Below, in pieces: positions 1 through 8,002 of a stretch of 64,000 nucleotides of DNA. Location: NCBI RefSeq assembly GCF_004362525.1, contig NZ_SNXS01000001.1, positions 482,520 through 546,519 of the forward strand, read 5' to 3'. The stretch is from Roseateles toxinivorans (GTDB lineage: Bacteria > Pseudomonadota > Gammaproteobacteria > Burkholderiales > Burkholderiaceae_C). The notes beneath the pieces are model-generated. The model made no database searches, had not been told where the DNA came from, and was given only the letters and a program-made list of their open reading frames with translations. The stretch's first letter is position 1. Every line of letters begins with the position of its first letter. Both the position numbers and the translations under genes were made by a program.

Positions 1-963
1 CTGATCAGGGCCGCAAGGTTGAACAGCTTTTTACGCACGCTTTCGCATGCCGATCGCATGATCCTGCGCGTGCAGTCCGACGCAGAGTTGTGGCGCGAAG
101 CCTGCGACATCTGCGTTGATACCGGAAAGTCAGTGCTGGCCAGCGTCTATGTCCTGGACGGCATGTTGGTTCACCGCGTGGCCAGCGCCGGTCCAGCCGT
201 CAAGTTGCTGGAGAACGTGCCGCAGACACTGGACATGAATACTCCGGAGCTGCGGGGGACCTACACCGCTCAAGTGCTGTTTGACGGTGTTCGGCTGGTC
301 AGCAATGACTATGTGTTGGATCCGCGGGCCGGGCGATGGCGGGAGGAGGCCGTCGCGCAGGGCGTTCGCGCGATCGCGTGGATTCCGTTGAGGCGCGCCG
401 GCAGTGTGGTGGCGGCGTTGATGCTGTGCGCAGATCAACGGGACTATTTCGACGCCGAACTTCTGCGGTCGCTCGACGAACTCGGGGAGGACTTGTCCCT
501 TGCCCTGGACGGCATTGAACGAAACAGGGAACGACTCGCCGCCCAACTTCAAGTCGAAGCTGGGCTTGACCGTTTTCGCGCGCTGTTCAACTGTGCACCG
601 GTGCCAATGGCCATTCTCTCGATTGCCGAGCGGCGAATACTGGAGGTCAATGATGCCCTATGCAGCTGGTACGGCATGGACCGTGCCGACATCATCGGCA
701 GCGTCTCCTCTGCGCATGCCTATGGCCTCGTGCCGGAGGACAGGGAGCAGTTTTACAGGACCTTGAATGCCGACGGAAAGGTCCGCAATCTGGTACTCAG
801 GGTGCGGGATGCGCAAGGCACCGAGCATCAGGAAGTCTTCAACGCGAAGCCCATCGAGTATCTGGGGCAGGCTTGTTGCCTGGTGACCAGCGTCAACCTG
901 CAGTGGATCTACGGCCGCGGCGGAGAGGGCGCCCGGAGCAATGCACCCAACTTCCCCGGCTGA
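1..963 (+). CDS. GAF-PAS sensory protein, 5' end outside window
   Basis: The reading frame is open to base 1. The first usable start (TTG at 19) has no properly spaced ribosome binding site, so the gene probably begins upstream of the window. Counting from the TTG, residues ~15-165 resemble a GAF domain and ~185-295 a PAS fold with the usual FRALFNCAPVPM opening. Such modules bind small ligands or cofactors and normally feed a GGDEF, EAL or kinase output. Here the protein stops about 20 residues after the PAS core, in a low-complexity Arg/Gly/Asn tail with no output domain. It could be a natural PAS-only sensor or a 3'-truncated gene. Domain calls are by eye; the specific function is unknown. 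Confidence 0.6.
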   Translation: MIRAARLNSFLRTLSHADRMILRVQSDAELWREACDICVDTGKSVLASVYVLDGMLVHRVASAGPAVKLLENVPQTLDMNTPELRGTYTAQVLFDGVRLVSNDYVLDPRAGRWREEAVAQGVRAIAWIPLRRAGSVVAALMLCADQRDYFDAELLRSLDELGEDLSLALDGIERNRERLAAQLQVEAGLDRFRALFNCAPVPMAILSIAERRILEVNDALCSWYGMDRADIIGSVSSAHAYGLVPEDREQFYRTLNADGKVRNLVLRVRDAQGTEHQEVFNAKPIEYLGQACCLVTSVNLQWIYGRGGEGARSNAPNFPG

Positions 964-1198
964 ACTGAGCCGCACGGTCCTTTGGCTGTGGTGGCCTTGA
1001 GTCGCCGGCAGGCTGGCGTCATGCCCGGTGAATAAACGCGCGCATGATTGGAGTGGTTCTGTACGCTGCTGCCTCCATTCAAGCAGTGCGTTCATGAGGC
1101 GCGCGCCATAGCCGAGCGCTCATCCCGCGCCGCAAGAACCGCAATTGGTGTGCGGCGCGTTCTCTTTCGTCAACCGAAACCGATGAGATGATCAGCTG

Positions 1199-2044
1199 AT
1201 GGCTACTTCCGGACACCATCGCTGCATTGTGCTCAGCTCGCCCTGGGCCGGGGTCTATGGCGTGCAGACCGACAGCGCCCGCCACTTCGGCCGGCATTGG
1301 CATGGCACATTCGGCGTCGGGTTGCTGGAGCAGGGCGCGCAGCGGTCGGCCAGCGGACGCGGTGCCGTCGAGGCTTTTGCGGGCGACCTGATCACCAGCA
1401 ATCCGGGCGAAGTTCATGACGGCCGACCACTGGGTGATGCCGCGCGGCGCTGGCATATGGTGCATCTCGACCCGGACGTGATCGCTGCGATGGTGCCGCC
1501 GGGCCGTGTCTTGCCCGACATCGAATGGACGCGGCCGGTGATTCAGGATGCGCGCCTGCGCATTGCGCTGCAGCGGCTGCTGCGCCAGATGGACCGCTGG
1601 AATGCCGGTCAGGCCGTGACCGACGCCGACCGGCTCGCCTGCGAGGAAGCGCTGGTGCAGACCTGCGGCTTGCTGCTGGAGGGACATTCGACCGCAGCGC
1701 CCACGGAGGATGCTGGCGGCGATACCGCCCGTGTGCGGGAGCGCCTGGCCGACGAGGCGCTGGACCCGCCAACCTTGACCGACCTCGCCACGATGGCCGG
1801 CCTCAGCAAATACCAGCTGCTGCGGCGTTTCACCCAGGCCTATGGCCTGCCACCGCACGCCTGGCTGCTGCAGCAGCGGGTGGAGCGGGCCAGGCGCCTG
1901 ATACGCGATGGTGATGACCTGGCGACCGCGGCTCTGGCCTCCGGCTTTGCCGACCAGAGCCATATGACGCGCCTGTTCGGGCGGCATTTCGGCTTCACGC
2001 CCGGGGCCTGGCAGCAGGCGGCCGTCCGCCGACGATCGCAATAA
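1199..2044 (+). CDS. AraC family transcriptional regulator
   Basis: This is a 281-residue protein of usual AraC size. The N-terminal ~160 residues look like the cupin-type sensing domain (early H-F-G-R-H-W-H-G pattern). The C-terminal ~100 residues carry the double helix-turn-helix: a first helix around LTDLATMAGLSKYQLLRRFTQ and the family hallmark FADQSHMTRLFGRHFGFTPG near the end. It binds DNA in the cytoplasm and responds to a small molecule. The gene ends 61 bp before a co-oriented EamA permease. That pairing commonly means the regulator controls the exporter, which is inference here. The ATG at 1199 follows a weak upstream region with no clear Shine-Dalgarno sequence. Confidence 0.88.
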   Translation: MATSGHHRCIVLSSPWAGVYGVQTDSARHFGRHWHGTFGVGLLEQGAQRSASGRGAVEAFAGDLITSNPGEVHDGRPLGDAARRWHMVHLDPDVIAAMVPPGRVLPDIEWTRPVIQDARLRIALQRLLRQMDRWNAGQAVTDADRLACEEALVQTCGLLLEGHSTAAPTEDAGGDTARVRERLADEALDPPTLTDLATMAGLSKYQLLRRFTQAYGLPPHAWLLQQRVERARRLIRDGDDLATAALASGFADQSHMTRLFGRHFGFTPGAWQQAAVRRRSQ

Positions 2045-2105
2045 CGTTCAAGACCCGTGCCAAACAACTCCCGAGACTGCCTCCTGTTCACTTGGGGAGA
2101 TCGGG

Positions 2106-2999
2106 ATGATGTCGGAGGCGATGAAAGGCCAGCTGCTGTGCAGCCTGGCCATGGTGCTGGTGGGCAGCACGGTGGTGGTCAGCAGGATCATCGGGGTGGA
2201 GGTCGAGCCCTTCCTGGCGACGGCGATGCGCCATGCGCTGGCGCTGCCGGTGTTTCTGCTGTTGATGCACTTCAAGGGCGCGCGCTTGCCGCGTGTCGGT
2301 ACCCGCGACGCGGCCCTGCTGCTGGTGCAGGCGGCGGCGGGCAGCGTGGGCTACACGGTGCTGCTGATACAGGGCGTGGTGCTGGCCGGCGCGGCCAATG
2401 CCGGCATCGTGACCGGTACGCTGCCGGCGGTGGCGGCCCTGTTTGCGGTGCTGTTCCTGGGCGAGCGACCGGGCGTGCGTTTGGGCCTGGCGATCGCGCT
2501 GGCGGCGCTGGGTGTCGTCGTCGTGACGCTACCGTCCGGCGCCCCGGCGCTGGACGCGCAGCGGCTCAAGGGCGTCGCCCTGGTGCTGGGCGCGGTGGCC
2601 TGCGAGGCGGTGTTCATCCTGGCCAACAAGCGGCTGTCGCGCCCGATGCCGGCCCTGGCCCTGTCCACTCTGATGTGTGCGGGTGGCCTGCTCTTGTCGG
2701 TGGTGCCGGCCTGGCTGGCGGCGGGCCCGGCGCCGCTGACCGTCGCCACGCCGGCGCTGCTGGGCATCGTCTACTACGCCTGGGTGCCGACAGTGCTGGG
2801 CTTCCTGCTCTGGTATGCCGGCAGCGCGCGCACCAGCGGTGCGCGGGCCTCGCTGGCCACGGCCTGGTTGCCGGTCTCGGCGATGCTGCTTTCGGCCCTG
2901 TGCCTGGCCGAGCCCATCAGCGCCTGGCAGTGGCTGGGCCTGGGCTGCGTGCTGCTGGCCATGGTCTTGGCAGCGCCGCGCGGTCGAACCGCGGCTTGA
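2106..2999 (+). CDS. EamA/DMT family transporter
   Basis: A 297-residue integral membrane protein with about ten hydrophobic helices arranged as two EamA repeats (roughly residues 8-140 and 150-290), the usual size and plan of the drug/metabolite transporter superfamily. Members move amino acids, metabolites or drugs across the inner membrane; the substrate cannot be read from sequence. The start ATG (2106) is preceded by GGGGAG at 2094-2099 with good spacing, and a second ATG follows directly. It lies just behind the AraC regulator and converges with tam. Confidence 0.88.
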   Translation: MMSEAMKGQLLCSLAMVLVGSTVVVSRIIGVEVEPFLATAMRHALALPVFLLLMHFKGARLPRVGTRDAALLLVQAAAGSVGYTVLLIQGVVLAGAANAGIVTGTLPAVAALFAVLFLGERPGVRLGLAIALAALGVVVVTLPSGAPALDAQRLKGVALVLGAVACEAVFILANKRLSRPMPALALSTLMCAGGLLLSVVPAWLAAGPAPLTVATPALLGIVYYAWVPTVLGFLLWYAGSARTSGARASLATAWLPVSAMLLSALCLAEPISAWQWLGLGCVLLAMVLAAPRGRTAA

Positions 3000-3005
3000 G
3001 ACCGG

Positions 3006-3791
3006 TCAGCTGTCGTGGCGCCTGGCCACGAAGAACAGCCGCGGAAAGGCCAGCAGCCGCTTGCCGTCGGCACGGGCCGGATAGGCCGCGTCAATGCGTC
3101 GCTCGTACTCGGCCAGGAACAGCGGCCGCAACTCGCCCGGCAGGGCCTCGACAAAGGGCTTCAGGCCGGTGGCGCGCAGCCATTGCACGATGGCCGCGGC
3201 ATCGTCCATCAGGTGGTAGTAGGTGCTGCGCCAGACATCGACCTCGGCCGTGGCCGCCAGCAGGTCGTAGTAGTGCTCGGCCTGCAGGATGCGCGCCCGC
3301 ACCTGGCCGGCGTCGCCGATGGCCGGGGCAAAGCGTGGGTCGGCCGCCAGCTCGCGCATCAGCTGGTGCGAGGGCTGGTCGAGGTTGTCCGGCATCTGCA
3401 CCGCCAGCACGCCGCCGGGCGCCAGGGCGGCCAGCAGACCAGGCATCAGCTGCTCGTGATTCGGCACCCACTGCAGTGCCGCGTTCGCGTAGGCCAGATC
3501 CACCGGCGGGCCTGAGGGTGACCACTGCGAGATGTCACCCAGCTCGAAGGTGAGGGCGGGCAGCCGCTGCCGCGCGCTGGCCAGCATGGCCGGCGAACTG
3601 TCCAGCCCGGAGATGCCGGCCTGGCCGTAGCGGGCCAGCAGCAGCTCGGTCGAATTGCCCGGGCCGCAGCCCAGGTCCACCACCCGGCCGGGCGACGTCA
3701 GCGGCACCCGGGCCAGCAATTCGGCGGCGGGGCGGGTGCGCTCGTCTTCGAAGCGGGTGTAGAGGGCGGGGTTCCAGTCCGGGGTGTTCAT
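3006..3791 (-). CDS. tam: trans-aconitate 2-methyltransferase
   Basis: A 261-residue class I SAM-dependent methyltransferase. Motif I is [12 protein letters not shown] near residues 38-49 and the post-I acidic residue lies in SGLDSSP. The opening ([17 protein letters not shown]) and full length match the Tam family, which methylates trans-aconitate, a by-product formed spontaneously from the TCA intermediate cis-aconitate that inhibits aconitase. The start is preceded by AAGGAG with good spacing. A strong palindrome (3826-3839) about 35 bp upstream contains a TATAAG that could serve as the -10. The gene is divergent from the PfkB kinase. Family membership is fairly sure; exact substrate is inferred. 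Confidence 0.88.
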   Translation of the reverse strand: MNTPDWNPALYTRFEDERTRPAAELLARVPLTSPGRVVDLGCGPGNSTELLLARYGQAGISGLDSSPAMLASARQRLPALTFELGDISQWSPSGPPVDLAYANAALQWVPNHEQLMPGLLAALAPGGVLAVQMPDNLDQPSHQLMRELAADPRFAPAIGDAGQVRARILQAEHYYDLLAATAEVDVWRSTYYHLMDDAAAIVQWLRATGLKPFVEALPGELRPLFLAEYERRIDAAYPARADGKRLLAFPRLFFVARRHDS

Positions 3792-3825
3792 GGCTTGCTC
3801 CTTGAGATTTTCAATCGAGTCTTAT

Positions 3826-3840
3826 GTCTTATATAAGACT
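3826..3840 (-). promoter_or_regulatory. TTATATAA palindrome upstream of tam
   Basis: GTCTTATATAAGAC (3826-3839) is a perfect 14-bp palindrome; an extra GTCTTAT copy abuts it at 3819-3825. Thirteen bases (CTTATATAAGACT, 3828-3840) recur exactly at 46156-46168 before the monomeric isocitrate dehydrogenase. Read toward tam, the element supplies TATAAG as a possible -10, so a bound protein would overlap the promoter. The binding protein is not identified. Confidence 0.6.
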
Positions 3841-3885
3841 TCAGATGAATTGTAGCGGCTTCGCCTTTGTGCGCGACACTGGGGC

Positions 3886-4782
3886 ATGAGCGACTTGAAC
3901 TCCGTGGTGGTGCTCGGCGAAGCGCTGCTGGATCTGTTTCCCGATGGCGCGGTGCTTGGCGGCGCGCCGTTCAATCTGGCGCGCAACCTCGCCGCCCTGG
4001 GCGCCGCGCCGCTGATGGTGACGCGCGTAGGCGTCGACGCCGCCGGCGAGAGCATCGCCGCCGAGTTTGTCCGCTTCGGCATGGATACCGGCGGCCTGCA
4101 GCGCGACCCGCAGCGGGCGACCGGCGTCGTCCATGTACGGATGGAGGGCCAAGAGCACCGCTTCGAGATTGGCGCCGACAGCGCCTGGGATGCACTCGAT
4201 TCGGCGGAGCTGGTGCGCAGCGTCGAGGCCGCCCGGCCGGCCTGGATCTGCTTCGGCACGCTGGCCCAGCGCGACCCGCTGTCGCGCACGGCGATACGCG
4301 CCGGCCTGGCCTGTACCAAGGCGCAACGCTTTCTCGACCTGAATCTGCGCGACGGCCCGGATAACCGCGCCTTGGCCGAGGCCTCGCTGGCCCTGGCCGA
4401 TGTCGTCAAGGTCAATAAGGCCGAGCTGGAGGCCTTGCTGGGCTGGTTCGGCACGCCGGGGCATCCCGCGCCGATCGAAGGCTTGGTCGAGCGCTTTGAT
4501 CTGCAGACCCTGCTGATCACCCGCGGCGCCGATGGTTGGGCCTGCTTCGACGCGTCCGAACGGCGCTGGCTGGAAGGCAGGGCGCCCGCGGAGGACGTGA
4601 TAGACACCGTTGGCGCCGGAGATGCCTTCTCGGCGGTCTTTCTGCTGGGACGGCTGCGCCAATGGCCGCTGGCCCTGACCTTGCAACGCGCAGGCGAGTT
4701 CGCCTCCGCCATGTGCTCCTTCAAGGGGGCCGTGGACCCGAGTCTGCGCGCCCATGCCGAGGCTCGGACCGCATGGGCTTAG
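3886..4782 (+). CDS. PfkB family carbohydrate kinase (fructokinase-like)
   Basis: A 298-residue ribokinase/PfkB-fold kinase. The N-terminal signature GGAPFNLARNLAALG (~26-40) and the C-terminal ATP/anion-hole motif DTVGAGDAFSA with catalytic Asp (~243-253) are both intact, and length is normal. The family phosphorylates sugars or nucleosides with ATP in the cytoplasm. The opening (VVVLGEALLDLFP) is typical of fructokinases, but the sugar is not certain. It is divergent from tam with a 94-bp gap, and is followed 32 bp later by a small membrane-protein gene. No strong Shine-Dalgarno sequence precedes the ATG. Confidence 0.85.
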   Translation: MSDLNSVVVLGEALLDLFPDGAVLGGAPFNLARNLAALGAAPLMVTRVGVDAAGESIAAEFVRFGMDTGGLQRDPQRATGVVHVRMEGQEHRFEIGADSAWDALDSAELVRSVEAARPAWICFGTLAQRDPLSRTAIRAGLACTKAQRFLDLNLRDGPDNRALAEASLALADVVKVNKAELEALLGWFGTPGHPAPIEGLVERFDLQTLLITRGADGWACFDASERRWLEGRAPAEDVIDTVGAGDAFSAVFLLGRLRQWPLALTLQRAGEFASAMCSFKGAVDPSLRAHAEARTAWA

Positions 4783-4814
4783 CATCGAGGCTCGTTCGTG
4801 ACGAGGGCAACACC

Positions 4815-5060
4815 ATGCGCATGCTTTTCACTGTCCTGGGTCTGCTGCTGACGGTGGCCATCGTGGGGCTGCTCGTCAAGAAGCAGATGTCCGCGATCAC
4901 GCCGGCCGCGCAGACGCCGGCAGCCACCACCGCCGGCCAGATGGAGGGAGCCCCGCCGATGCTTGCGAACCAGGCTCAGCAGGTGCGCGACGATGTGCAG
5001 AAGGCGCTGGCGCAGGGTGCCGCGGCCAATGCGGCCGCCGCCTCGGCCGCGAATCAGTAA
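4815..5060 (+). CDS. small single-pass membrane protein, unknown
   Basis: An 81-residue ORF beginning MRMLFTVLGLLLTVAIVGLLV: one transmembrane helix at ~3-21, a short basic stop (KK), then an Ala/Thr/Pro-rich and Gln-rich tail that looks unstructured or weakly helical. The family is not recognised. GAGGG upstream gives a plausible ribosome site, and codon use matches the neighbours. The end overlaps by 7 bp, tail to tail, with the DUF72 gene. Being in the same direction as and close to the PfkB kinase, it may share its transcript. Existence is likely; role unknown. Confidence 0.6.
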   Translation: MRMLFTVLGLLLTVAIVGLLVKKQMSAITPAAQTPAATTAGQMEGAPPMLANQAQQVRDDVQKALAQGAAANAAAASAANQ

Positions 5061-6079
5061 GCCAGGGCCTGTGCCAGGGCCTGCACCGTGCGGGGCGCGC
5101 AGCCCTCGGCATGGTTGCTGATGCAGACATAGGCCTTGTGGCCCGCCTCGACCGTGGCGCGTACCACCCGGCTCAGCAGCGCATGGGTGGCGGGGTCGGG
5201 GTCGAGGATCTGGTCGAACAGGCCGTATCGCTTTTGCGCTTCCTCGTAGCCGAAGGGGCCGAAGCGGGCGTTCAGGTTCCAGCGGCAGACCAGGGGCCCA
5301 GGCCACAGGCGCCGCAACACCTTCAGCTGCAACTCCAGGTCGCCCAGCTTTGGGTGGACACCCAAGCAATAGGTCGCGCCATGGCGCTTGAGCAGATCGG
5401 CGAAGGCGGCGCTCAGAAAGGCCGGGTCGCGCACCTCGACGGCGATCACGCCATCGGGGGCCAGCGGCTGCAGCGAGGGCAGGGCGGCGAGCATCGCGTC
5501 CAGCTTTTGCAGCACCTCGGGCATGTTCGCCAGTTGCTGCGGTGCCAGCGGGCTCAGCTGGAACACCAGCGCGCCGATCTTGGCGCCCAGGCCCTCGAGC
5601 GCCGGCTGCACGAACTCCTGCACGGCCAGCACGGGGTCGAGAAACGCGGTGTTGAGCTGTTGGCCACGGCCATCCTCGTCGCGCACCTGGGCATCGCTGA
5701 CGAGGCTGGGCGCCTTGACGACAAAGCGAAAGTCGTCCGGCACCTGGGCGGCATAGCGCTCGTACTGGGCAGCGGTCAGCGCGCGGTAGAAGTTGCGGTC
5801 AATGCTGACGGTGCGCATCAACGGGTGTCGGGCATAGACCTGCAGGCCCTGGCGTGACAGCAGCGACTCGCCATGCTCGCCGGCCCAGACCAGGCCGGCC
5901 CAGCCGGGATAGCTCCAGGACGAGGTGCCCAGATGCAGCTGCGGCGGCAGGCGCTGTGCCAGGGCCACGGTGTCGGCATCGACGGTGGCTGGCTGGATGC
6001 TGCTGCCCGCGCCCTTGGGCGTGCGTTCGATGGCGGCCGGGGCGGGCAGGATTTCGTCTGGGAACAAGGCGTCTTGCAT
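5054..6079 (-). CDS. DUF72 domain-containing protein
   Basis: A 341-residue protein starting MQDALFPDEILPAP. After a ~45-residue leader comes the DUF72 TIM-barrel pattern: LGTSSWSYPGW (~50-60), the ...SIDRNFYRALTAAQYERYA region, VFQLSPLAPQQLA, IAVEVRDPAF and a C-terminal CRWNLNARFGPFGY-like stretch. The family (YecE-like) is widespread and its reaction is not established; a barrel fold with conserved acidic residues suggests an enzyme. The ATG at 6079 was chosen because residues further upstream in the frame overlap the tadA promoter and look non-coding. It is divergent from tadA. Confidence 0.82.
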   Translation of the reverse strand: MQDALFPDEILPAPAAIERTPKGAGSSIQPATVDADTVALAQRLPPQLHLGTSSWSYPGWAGLVWAGEHGESLLSRQGLQVYARHPLMRTVSIDRNFYRALTAAQYERYAAQVPDDFRFVVKAPSLVSDAQVRDEDGRGQQLNTAFLDPVLAVQEFVQPALEGLGAKIGALVFQLSPLAPQQLANMPEVLQKLDAMLAALPSLQPLAPDGVIAVEVRDPAFLSAAFADLLKRHGATYCLGVHPKLGDLELQLKVLRRLWPGPLVCRWNLNARFGPFGYEEAQKRYGLFDQILDPDPATHALLSRVVRATVEAGHKAYVCISNHAEGCAPRTVQALAQALAY

Positions 6080-6123
6080 GGTCCAAGCATAGCGTTGACT
6101 GCGGCTGCGACACCTCGGGTTGC

Positions 6124-6129
6124 TACACT
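6124..6129 (+). promoter_or_regulatory. probable extended -10 of tadA
   Basis: TGCTACACT at 6121-6129 fits an extended -10 (TGn then TACACT). It would start transcription only about 9 bases before the tadA ATG. TTGACT at 6095-6100 lies 23 bp upstream, too far for a standard -35. Confidence 0.4.
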
Positions 6130-6144
6130 TCGCCCGGCCTGCCC

Positions 6145-6729
6145 ATGACCGATTCCACCCCCCCATCCACCGCCCAGCCCGACGCGTCCGAGACCCTGGC
6201 CGCGGACACATATGCCATGCGTCTGGCGCTGGACCAGGCGCACAACGCGCTGCTGGTGGGCGAGGTGCCGGTGGGTGCGGTGATCATGCGCGGCGGCCAG
6301 GTCATCGCCACCGGCTACAACCGGCCTATCACCACCCATGATCCGACCGCACACGCCGAGATCGTCGCGCTGCGCCATGCCGCCCAGCTGCTGGGCAACT
6401 ACCGCCTCCCCGAGTGCGAGCTGTTCGTGACGCTGGAGCCCTGCGCGATGTGTGCGATGGCGCTGATGCACGCGCGCTTCAAGCGCGTCGTGTTCGCCGC
6501 GACCGACCCGAAGACCGGTGTGGCCGGCTCGGTGCTGGACCTGTTCGCCGACAAGCGCCTGAACCACCACACCCAGGTGCAGGGCGGCGTGCTGGCCGAG
6601 GCCAGCTCGCAGCTGCTGCGCGACTTCTTTGCCGAGCGGCGCGCTGCCGCCAAACGCAGGCGCCAGGCTCCCGCCGGCGATACCGATCCCATTCCCCAAG
6701 GCGAAGCCTTGCACCTGGACGACACATGA
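6145..6729 (+). CDS. tadA: tRNA adenosine(34) deaminase
   Basis: A 194-residue zinc-dependent deaminase that converts A34 of tRNA-Arg(ACG) to inosine, needed to read CGN codons. The catalytic set is complete: H70-A-E72 (THAEIVAL) and P99-C-A-M-C103. Residues ~22-165 form the deaminase fold; a ~20-residue N-terminal and ~30-residue basic C-terminal extension are extra compared with the E. coli enzyme. The ATG at 6145 is the first in frame after the putative -10. The stop overlaps the ldcA start (ATGA), so the two are translationally coupled. Confidence 0.92.
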   Translation: MTDSTPPSTAQPDASETLAADTYAMRLALDQAHNALLVGEVPVGAVIMRGGQVIATGYNRPITTHDPTAHAEIVALRHAAQLLGNYRLPECELFVTLEPCAMCAMALMHARFKRVVFAATDPKTGVAGSVLDLFADKRLNHHTQVQGGVLAEASSQLLRDFFAERRAAAKRRRQAPAGDTDPIPQGEALHLDDT

Positions 6730-7715
6730 CCCGACACACGCTGTGTGATACCACCGAAGGCACTTGCGGCCACACCGATGCCGAGCATCAAAAGATGAGC
6801 ATGGTGACCCTGTTTACGCCGGCCGGCGTGGTGGCCAAGGCCGCGCCACTGAAGCTGGCCGCCAAGCGACTGAAGGCTCTGGGCTATGAGGTCAGCATCG
6901 ATGCCGACGCCCTGGCCAAGCACCAGCGCTTTGCCGGTGATGACGCGACCCGCCTGGCCGCGCTGCACCGCGTCGCCGAGCAGGCGCCCAGCATCGCGCT
7001 GGCCACCCGCGGCGGCTATGGCATGACGCGGCTGCTCGATGGCATCGACTGGGCCCTGATCGCGCGAAGCGTGGAGCAGGGCACGCGCTGGGTCGGCCAG
7101 AGCGACCTGACCTCGCTGCAGCTGGGCCTCCTGGCCCACACCAAGTCGGCCGCCGGCCTGCACACCTGGGCCGGCCCGCTGGCCTGCGACGACTTCGGTC
7201 GCGCCGAGTCCGACGGCGGCGTTGACGATGTGACGCAGGATTGTTTCACCGAGGCGATGGACGGCGCGCTGGAGGCCGTGGGCTTCCGCACCGAGGCCGG
7301 CTTCGATGGCGTCGATGTCAAGGGCACGCTGTGGGGCGGCAATCTGTGCGTGCTGAATTCGCTCTTGGGCACGCCTCATATGCCGCGCATCAAGGGCGGC
7401 ATCCTGTTCCTGGAGGATGTCAACGAGCATCCCTACCGCATCGAGCGCAATCTATTGCAGCTGCAGCAGGCAGGCATTCTGGATGCGCAGAAGGCCATCG
7501 TGCTGGGCGCCTTCAGTGCCTGGCGCAAGTCACCGCTGGACCGGGGCTATACCTTGAAGAGCGCCATCGAGGCGGTGCGCGCCCGCACCCGGACGCCGAT
7601 ACTGACCGGTCTGCCCTTCGGCCATGTGCCGACCAAGGTCTGCCTGCCTGTCGGTGCCAAGGTCACCCTGGCGGTGCAGGGCCGGGACGCCTTCATGGGT
7701 TGGGACCACTTCTAG
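6726..7715 (+). CDS. ldcA: LD-carboxypeptidase (peptidase S66)
   Basis: A 329-residue muramoyltetrapeptide carboxypeptidase-like enzyme, which trims the terminal D-Ala from cytoplasmic tetrapeptides during murein recycling. S66 features are visible: the nucleophile region VGQSDLT (~125), GTLWGGNLCVLNSLLGTP (~205-222), LFLEDVNEHPYRIER, and the C-terminal GLPFGH whose His completes the Ser-His-Glu triad. Residues 1-22 before SMVTLFTPAG look additional, so MSMVTL at 6795 is a possible alternative start. However, the ATGA overlap with tadA favours 6726. It is followed by a hairpin element. Confidence 0.88.
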   Translation: MTRHTLCDTTEGTCGHTDAEHQKMSMVTLFTPAGVVAKAAPLKLAAKRLKALGYEVSIDADALAKHQRFAGDDATRLAALHRVAEQAPSIALATRGGYGMTRLLDGIDWALIARSVEQGTRWVGQSDLTSLQLGLLAHTKSAAGLHTWAGPLACDDFGRAESDGGVDDVTQDCFTEAMDGALEAVGFRTEAGFDGVDVKGTLWGGNLCVLNSLLGTPHMPRIKGGILFLEDVNEHPYRIERNLLQLQQAGILDAQKAIVLGAFSAWRKSPLDRGYTLKSAIEAVRARTRTPILTGLPFGHVPTKVCLPVGAKVTLAVQGRDAFMGWDHF

Positions 7716-7722
7716 TCAGTTG

Positions 7723-7758
7723 GGGACAGAGCAGATGCTGACGCATCAGGGCTGTCCC
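7723..7758. repeat. REP-like imperfect hairpin after ldcA
   Basis: Nested inverted repeats: outer arms GGGACAG (7723-7729) and CTGTCCC (7752-7758), inner arms GATGC (7734-7738) and GCATC (7743-7747), with 4-base internal bulges and a TGAC loop. No T-run follows, so it is not a standard terminator. The form (outer GGGACAG arms, internal bulge, inner stem) resembles bacterial REP-type palindromes. Only this one copy was noticed in the window. Confidence 0.5.
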
Positions 7759-8002
7759 GCAAGGCATCGATAGGCGCCGCAGCGAAACGAATCACTTGAC
7801 GTAGCAAGCCCTGCATTCAGGGGTCGCTTACTGGCAAACCCTAGGTGTCGCCGGCGCGTCACCCCTGCGCGACCGCTTAGAATGCGCGACCACGCCTCGG
7901 GACGACACGGCCACAAGCCATGCCTTCCAGAGGCTGAATTTTTTTGGCCGGGGCGTCATGGTGATCCGTATGACGCTTGGATTGGGACTTTTGGAGAGCC
8001 AT

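Noticed and set aside
964-1198. Continuation of the GAF/PAS protein by frameshift
   Set aside because: None of the three frames after 963 shows GGDEF, EAL or kinase residues.
2057-3553. 498-codon plus-strand frame across the EamA gene and into tam
   Set aside because: Gly/Arg/Ala/Pro-rich with no hydrophobic pattern; the true gene is in another frame with clear helices.
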